18,143 nt of DNA from CBCXVS01 sp965178525 (GTDB lineage Bacteria; Tectomicrobia; Entotheonellia; Entotheonellales; Entotheonellaceae): NCBI GenBank assembly GCA_965178525.1, contig CBCXVS010000150.1, forward strand, positions 1 to 18,143, in the 5' to 3' direction. The notes beneath the pieces were generated by a model. That model ran no database searches. It had not been told where the DNA came from and saw nothing but the letters and a program-made list of their open reading frames with translations. Position 1 is the stretch's first letter. Each line of letters begins with the position of its first letter. This document shows, piece after piece, positions 13,573-18,143 of this stretch. A program made the position numbers and the translations under genes.

Positions 13573-15255
13573 ATGCACAAAACCTATCATTACACCACAC
13601 ACGCGTACACGCTCTGTGACGAGCAACGCACCGGCCAAGTGCGGCGTCATCCGGTCATCATCGTCGGTGCGGGACCTACCGGTCTGACCGCCGCCAACGA
13701 CCTGGCGCGTTATGGTGTGCCTGTGGTTGTGCTCGATGCCGAAAATCGGGTGAGTGCAGGCTCGCGCGCCATTTGCTTTGCCAAACGCTCGCTGGAAGTA
13801 TTTGACCGCATGGGTGTGGTGGCGCCCATGCGGGCCAAGGGCGTGACCTGGAATACGGGTAAACTCTTCTTCCAAGAGGACGAAGTGTTTCGCTTCGATC
13901 TGATGCCGCAGGAAGGCCATGCGCATCCCGCGTTTATCAATCTGCAGCAGTACTACGTGGAGCAATACCTCGTCGAGGGTCTGCAGGATCAGCCACATGC
14001 TAGCATCCGCTGGCTGAACACGGTTATCGATGTGCAACGCCGTGATGACTATGTGCATCTGACTGTCGACACCCCGGATGGGACTTATGACACCCAGGCC
14101 GAGTGGGTGATTGCCGCTGACGGCTCACGTAGCATAATGCGTCGCCAGCTCGGTTTGGACTGGGAAGGCGTGGTGTTTGAAGAGAAATTTCTCATTGCCG
14201 ACGTGGTGATGCAAGCCGATTTCCCGCCGGAGCGGTGGTTCTGGTTTGCGCCGCCGTTCGGCAACGGGCATTCGACGCTCCTGCACATGCAGCCGGACAA
14301 CATGTGGCGCATAGACTTTCAGCTTGGGCGCCATATCGATCCCAAAGAAGAGGCCAAACCGGAGCGTGTGATATCGCGCATCAAGGCCATGCTCGGTGAT
14401 GATGTCCCGTTTGAGTTGGAATGGGTGAGTGTGTACGCTTTCCAATCACGTCTGCTGGAGAATTTTGTGCATGGCCGCGTCCTTTTTGCCGGTGACGCCG
14501 CGCATCTGATGTCAGTCTTTGGCGCACGCGGCGCCAACAGTGGTATCCAGGATGCGGATAATCTGGTGTGGAAATTGAAATGGGTGCTCGATGGCAAGGC
14601 CCCGGAACGGCTGCTGCAGAGCTACAACGAAGAACGTCACGATGCGGCTGTGGAGAATCTACTTTATACCAGTAGCAGTGTAAACTTTATTTCTCCTAAC
14701 GAGCCTGGGACGTTAGCCTTGCGCAATGCCGTGCTGGAGCTAGCGCATGAGTACGATTTCGTTCGGCCCTTAATCAATAGCGGACGGCTTTCCACCGCCA
14801 CCGTTGTGCCGGAGTCGTCACTCAACACGCCCGATACGGATCGTTTTGAGACGCCTCTCGTGCCTGGCGCGCCGTGTGTGGATGCGGAGATCGACATGGC
14901 GGGCCAACCGTCGTATCTCCTCAATCACCTAGGATGGGATTTTATAGGTCTCTATTATGCTGTTGACCCGCATGTCGTGTCCGAGACATCATTACAGGCG
15001 TTGACGGCTTTGGCTCACGGCGATATTCCTGTACGCTGTTTGCTCCTTAGTAGCATGCCACTGACGGCAACGAACTTAGCGGATTTACCGGTTATCTATG
15101 ACTGCCTGGGGTACCTCAAGAGCCGCTATGATTTGACGGACGGCGCGTTTTATTTAGTGCGCCCCGATCAATATATCTGTGCGCGCTGGCGGCATTTCGA
15201 CGCTAGCGCCACGCGCGCTGCAGTCGCCCGTGCCTGTGCTGGGGAAGCAAAATAA
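13573..15255 (+). CDS. FAD-dependent aromatic-ring monooxygenase family protein (PheA/TfdB/MhpA-like)
   Basis: A 560-residue class A flavoprotein monooxygenase. Features: the FAD dinucleotide fold VIIVGAGPTGLTAANDLARYG (about 28-48), the DG motif VIAADGSRSIMRRQLG (179-194), the GD motif GRVLFAGDAAHLMSVFGARGANSGIQDADNLVWKL (301-335), and a C-terminal thioredoxin-like domain (about 430-555) as in phenol hydroxylase relatives. Such enzymes hydroxylate phenolic or related aromatic substrates with NAD(P)H and O2; the exact substrate is not readable. GAGGAC lies seven bases upstream of the ATG. An N-terminal extension of about 25 residues precedes the fold, as in several relatives. Its TAA overlaps the ATG of the DUF2783 gene by one base, a conserved pairing. 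No ring-cleavage genes are nearby. Confidence 0.92.
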   Translation: MHKTYHYTTHAYTLCDEQRTGQVRRHPVIIVGAGPTGLTAANDLARYGVPVVVLDAENRVSAGSRAICFAKRSLEVFDRMGVVAPMRAKGVTWNTGKLFFQEDEVFRFDLMPQEGHAHPAFINLQQYYVEQYLVEGLQDQPHASIRWLNTVIDVQRRDDYVHLTVDTPDGTYDTQAEWVIAADGSRSIMRRQLGLDWEGVVFEEKFLIADVVMQADFPPERWFWFAPPFGNGHSTLLHMQPDNMWRIDFQLGRHIDPKEEAKPERVISRIKAMLGDDVPFELEWVSVYAFQSRLLENFVHGRVLFAGDAAHLMSVFGARGANSGIQDADNLVWKLKWVLDGKAPERLLQSYNEERHDAAVENLLYTSSSVNFISPNEPGTLALRNAVLELAHEYDFVRPLINSGRLSTATVVPESSLNTPDTDRFETPLVPGAPCVDAEIDMAGQPSYLLNHLGWDFIGLYYAVDPHVVSETSLQALTALAHGDIPVRCLLLSSMPLTATNLADLPVIYDCLGYLKSRYDLTDGAFYLVRPDQYICARWRHFDASATRAAVARACAGEAK

Positions 15256-15458
15256 TGTCAAAACTCCTCACCGCGCCACGTATCGAAAAACCGGGTGAGT
15301 TCTACTGCGCGTTAGCGGCCTTACACGAGGGGCTCGATGCCGAAGCGAGCCTCGTGGTGAATGCCAAGCTGATTCTGTTCCTGGCCAATCACATTGGCGA
15401 CCATGACGTGCTGATGGATGCGATTGAAAGAGTCAAGGCCGGATATCATCGCCGATGA
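15255..15458 (+). CDS. DUF2783 domain protein
   Basis: A 67-residue protein with the DUF2783 pattern: PGEFYCALAALHEGLDAEASLVVNAKLILFLANHIGDHDVLMDAIERV. Small proteins of this family are commonly encoded directly after FAD monooxygenases like the one upstream, and the TAATG overlap (stop and start share one base) indicates coupled translation. Its role is not established; acting as an accessory subunit of the monooxygenase is inferred from context only. The last 26 bases overlap the 3' end of the deacetylase gene on the other strand. Confidence 0.85.
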   Translation: MSKLLTAPRIEKPGEFYCALAALHEGLDAEASLVVNAKLILFLANHIGDHDVLMDAIERVKAGYHRR

Positions 15459-16362
15459 TGCCAGCGAAGAGGTCATCTTCGGGTAATAGTGTCGGCACGG
15501 CACTCTGCGCCAGGATGTAGTCGTCATAGGGGTACGCGGTCCGGGCGACCTCAGAAGGTAGGCCGAACCAGTGCCGCGACTGCGGATCGATCTGGGTCGC
15601 GTGCGCCCGAATCGCGTCTTGCACCTGCTCCCAGTGGTCGCCGATGAAGACCTTGGTGGTGAGGCGATAATCCATCGACGACCGTCGCTTCCAGCGCTCG
15701 GTATTAAAGGGCGACGGCAAGCCGAGACGGACGAACGCCTCGTGTTGGGCCATGAGCCCGGCCCGGGACCACACGGTATAATAGAGTTTCTGCGGCGCCC
15801 ACGCTTCGCCCAGCTCGGGATGATACGTGGGATCGCCTGCAGCCGCATAAGCCGGCACTGATGCGTCATGTACCCGGAGATGATCGGGATGCTGATAGCC
15901 CCGCTGGTTGTCAGAGTAAGTCACGACGACGTGTGGCCGTTCCTGCCGCAGGAGACGGACCAAAGCCTGAACCGTTTCTTCGAGAGGGACCGCGGCAAAA
16001 GTGCCGGGCTCGTTGCTCGCGGGCATGTTCGAGTCCCGGTAGCCGAGCACCCAGACCCGCTGATAGCCCAGGTGCTTTGTCGCCGCGGCTAGTTCCTCGC
16101 GGCGGATTTCCGGAAGGCGCGCCAGCACCTCAGGCTGATCGAGCGCCGCATTCTCTATGGATCCAGCCTCGCCTCCCGTGCAGCAGACAAGGACCGTGCC
16201 CACGCCCGCCGCAGCATAGCGCGCCGCGCTGCCGCCGCCCTTGGTGGACTCGTCGTCGGGATGGGCGTGAATCGTGAGTAAGCGACGCGGACTCGTGGTG
16301 GGGTCGCCATGGACGCGGAGCACCTCGGGCCCTGGAGTAGTGTGAACGTGTAGAGATTCCAA
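15433..16362 (-). CDS. PIG-L/LmbE family deacetylase, Mca/MshB-like
   Basis: A 309-residue zinc hydrolase of the LmbE/PIG-L family. The LLTIHAHPDDESTKGGGSAARYAA block (28-51) holds His34, Asp36 and Asp37 of the AHPDD motif, and YQHPDHLRVHD (156-166) holds the third zinc ligand, probably His161. CTGGEAGSI, EIRREELAAATKHLG and EAWAPQKLYYTVWSRA strongly recall mycothiol S-conjugate amidase (Mca) and MshB, which cleave GlcNAc-inositol or related amides. No other thiol biosynthesis gene is present, so the substrate may be different (bacillithiol-type, GlcNAc or another amide). The start is TTG at 16362 with AGGAGG 12 bases upstream, a rather long spacing; no ATG or GTG lies in better register. It converges on the DUF2783 gene and overlaps its end. 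Confidence 0.9.
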   Translation of the reverse strand: MESLHVHTTPGPEVLRVHGDPTTSPRRLLTIHAHPDDESTKGGGSAARYAAAGVGTVLVCCTGGEAGSIENAALDQPEVLARLPEIRREELAAATKHLGYQRVWVLGYRDSNMPASNEPGTFAAVPLEETVQALVRLLRQERPHVVVTYSDNQRGYQHPDHLRVHDASVPAYAAAGDPTYHPELGEAWAPQKLYYTVWSRAGLMAQHEAFVRLGLPSPFNTERWKRRSSMDYRLTTKVFIGDHWEQVQDAIRAHATQIDPQSRHWFGLPSEVARTAYPYDDYILAQSAVPTLLPEDDLFAGIIGDDIRP

Positions 16363-16740
16363 CGGCGTTTTTTACCTCCTCAGACGAATTCATTCATGAC
16401 GGCTTTAGGCTACACTGGTGATGCTTCCACCGCGCGCAAACCATAGACTGCGTTTCGGACACCGTATCACAATGCCGCGCTATGGTCACGCCAACTGCTA
16501 TCGACCCCATATCACAAGCGCCGCACCAGATGCGCTGCGGCCATAAAAGACCAAAGCGTGGTATCTCATGCCATGCTTGCACTCCGCCGATAAAGGCACG
16601 ATTGTCGCTGACAGCAAACCAGACATACATCTTTTGGGCCCTTCCCCGGAAAACATGATACAGCGCATCGTGTCCAAATCAAATCGTGACATTATGCACC
16701 TCATGATACCAGCAGACCCAATATCACAAAGGAAGTGAGC
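16363..16740. other. Intergenic region between divergent genes with TATCACAA repeats
   Basis: No credible gene: two overlapping minus-strand frames of 68-78 codons show no family features. TATCACAA occurs at 16465, 16510 and 16722. The last two are part of a 15-bp direct repeat (GACCC-C/A-ATATCACAA, 16503-16517 and 16715-16729) with one mismatch, 212 bp apart; the second copy ends just before the ribosome binding site of the DUF2330 gene. Confidence 0.5.
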
Positions 16741-18114
16741 ATGAACCTGGCCAAATCTATATTCTCTTCGTGCCTGTGCTTGCTTCTGATACCGGTATCT
16801 CTCTTTGCCTGTGGTAAACTGTTCTCAACCATACCGGCTGACAGCCTTTTCACACCGCAGCATAGAGCCATCGTTATTCATCATAATGGACGTGAAACGT
16901 TTATCCTGCAGGAACAATTCTCAGGTGCAAACACGGACTTTGCCTGGGTAATACCTGTTCCCGCTTATCCTGAGGTTGAGGTCACGTCATCAGGCATATT
17001 CACAACGTTAGACTTTCTGACAGGGCCAATTTATGCGGATGAATCCAGGCAATGGTTCTACATCTTTCTCACAGGTCTGATACTGGTTGCTATACTTTTC
17101 AGCTTTACCCTACATGGACGATTTAGACTCGTCACCAGCATACTGTGTATCGTTGTTCTCGTCATTCTCATACGCACGGTCTCGGTCCCAACTTTTGCAT
17201 CATATCAATCTACCGGGACACTGCCCCTGGAGCAGCCGGAGGCGGTCCGCGTGCATACGAGCAAACAGATCGGCGTGTACGATATCCGTGTCATGAGCTC
17301 GCAAGAACCCGACGTGCTGCTGCGGTGGTTAAACGTCAACGGGTATCAACACACCGCCAGAAGCGATGCGCTCATGAAAGACTATGCGCAGCAAGGGTGG
17401 TTTTTCGTAGCCGCAAAAGTGCATCAGAGCGCGGCAGGCCGTATGGGTGAGAGCCATAGCTATATACAGCCCCTCAAATTGACATTTGCCTCAGACGCGA
17501 TCCTCTATCCCCTCTGGCTGACCACGGCGGAACGCAGTGAGGCCGAAGTTGTCTTGTATGTGTTCGCCCCTGAAAAAGTCGATGCTGCAGGTTTTCACAC
17601 CGCATTCGCTGATCGTTTATACCCGGATACGATGCAATATAAAAAGGCAATCCACCACTCCACAGGGACAAAGATACACTCGACGTCAAATCGCGAAGAA
17701 ACGGCAGCACTGAATTTTGTCCATGGCGTATGGCCCATGCAGCACATTGCCCATCCGCTTCTTCTGCAATGGGTGCCGCATGACTCGTATCTGACCAAGC
17801 TACAAACCACGATCAATCAGGATTCCATCCCTGAGGATGTGACGTTCTCTGCTGCTGCGTCGTCGAAGCCGTTTCGTCAGACGGTATATAAAACCAAGGC
17901 ATTACAAGGTGTAGCCCTGGATAGTGGTCTGCTACTATGGCTCATTGCCAGTTGCGCTCTTCTGTGCGGCGGTCCACAGGGCACAAGCATCATATCGCCG
18001 GGAGCCATCAGGGCTTTCTCCGGCTGTGCCATCGTGGCCGGCCTGATAGGCGCTCTACTCCTGTGGCAGTCTAGCCCGAAGTTCCCCTGGCAGAATAGGC
18101 GGAGGGTTAAGTAG
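16741..18114 (+). CDS. DUF2330 domain membrane protein with lipoprotein-like signal
   Basis: 457 residues from ATG 16741; AAAGGA lies seven bases upstream, so this is preferred over the in-frame GTG at 16735. The N-terminus is a hydrophobic signal ending LFAC-G, where Cys24 could be a lipoprotein cleavage site, although Phe at -2 is unusual; a CG pair at this place is common in DUF2330 proteins. DUF2330 features follow: HRAIVIHHNGRETFILQEQFSGANTDFAWVIPVPAYPEVE (41-80), then after an insertion IGVYDIRVMSSQEPDVLLRWLNVNGYQ and DYAQQGWFFVAAKV. The insertion (about 105-147) contains two predicted membrane segments, and two more lie near the C-terminus (about 393-409 and 425-442), before a basic tail NRRRVK. 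The function of DUF2330 is unknown; an envelope location is clear. The gene ends 29 bases before the window edge. Confidence 0.85.
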   Translation: MNLAKSIFSSCLCLLLIPVSLFACGKLFSTIPADSLFTPQHRAIVIHHNGRETFILQEQFSGANTDFAWVIPVPAYPEVEVTSSGIFTTLDFLTGPIYADESRQWFYIFLTGLILVAILFSFTLHGRFRLVTSILCIVVLVILIRTVSVPTFASYQSTGTLPLEQPEAVRVHTSKQIGVYDIRVMSSQEPDVLLRWLNVNGYQHTARSDALMKDYAQQGWFFVAAKVHQSAAGRMGESHSYIQPLKLTFASDAILYPLWLTTAERSEAEVVLYVFAPEKVDAAGFHTAFADRLYPDTMQYKKAIHHSTGTKIHSTSNREETAALNFVHGVWPMQHIAHPLLLQWVPHDSYLTKLQTTINQDSIPEDVTFSAAASSKPFRQTVYKTKALQGVALDSGLLLWLIASCALLCGGPQGTSIISPGAIRAFSGCAIVAGLIGALLLWQSSPKFPWQNRRRVK

Positions 18115-18143
18115 ATCAACAGGTTGGCCCAATTCAAAAGTCC

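Noticed and set aside
13438..14058. Minus-strand open frame of 206 codons
   Set aside because: Antisense to the monooxygenase N-terminus, with His/Arg-rich shadow composition.
16021..16045. GTTCGAGTCCC, resembling a tRNA T-arm
   Set aside because: It is inside the deacetylase coding sequence, with no acceptor stem or anticodon arm around it.

Overview
The window looks like a stretch of chromosome from an uncultivated Gram-negative-type environmental bacterium. I see no phage structural genes, plasmid replication genes, rRNA, tRNA or CRISPR array. Most genes are moderately GC-rich, with two AT-rich islands (about 5085-5280 and 12000-12480). The gene mix is a modular repeat-rich surface protein, Uma2, a MauG-type peroxidase, CobT, small toxin-antitoxin pairs, a PheA/TfdB-like monooxygenase with its DUF2783 partner, an Mca-like amidase and DUF2330. 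Together with short G-rich dispersed repeats, this resembles large symbiont or marine-sediment genomes such as Tectomicrobia/'Entotheonella' or Poribacteria. That placement is an impression, not a demonstrated assignment.

Layout. 40-4766 (minus) is a large secreted modular protein: signal peptide, an N-terminal beta-rich domain, a LamG-like 'LWLKADAGV' domain, a beta-propeller block flanked by two 102-residue repeats, and calcium-binding type-3 repeats. It is split by a frameshift near 3750 and ends abruptly near the window edge. 4767-5671 has no gene but holds an AT-rich array of ATGAA/TTCAT motifs at 10-11 bp steps and a CGAAGGA-type repeat. 5672-8040 (plus) carries a Uma2-family protein, a conserved hypothetical protein whose 3' end is made of a 7-bp tandem repeat, and a di-haem cytochrome c peroxidase pseudogene with three frameshifts. 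8054-9112 is an intact cobT. 9139-9729 (minus) is a Phd/RelE-type toxin-antitoxin pair. 9933-11138 is an intact class I/II aminotransferase. 11248-11803 is a second toxin-antitoxin pair whose PemK/MazF-type toxin has an in-frame stop.

11804-12917 has no convincing gene but is crowded with perfect inverted repeats; it is the best candidate here for an undescribed structured RNA or small mobile element. 12918-13451 (minus) is a GNAT acetyltransferase with a stop at codon 8 behind a strong ribosome binding site. 13573-15458 is a two-gene unit of an FAD monooxygenase and a DUF2783 protein. It overlaps tail-to-tail with an Mca/LmbE-like deacetylase (15433-16362, minus). 16741-18114 is a membrane-anchored DUF2330 protein.

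Four genes in 18 kb are broken. Two carry C-to-T-type nonsense changes (CGA to TGA, CAG to TAG, inferred from the residue expected in each family) and two carry frameshifts. The nonsense changes argue for real decay in a repeat-rich, relaxed genome. The frameshifts, several at homopolymers, could partly be sequencing error.
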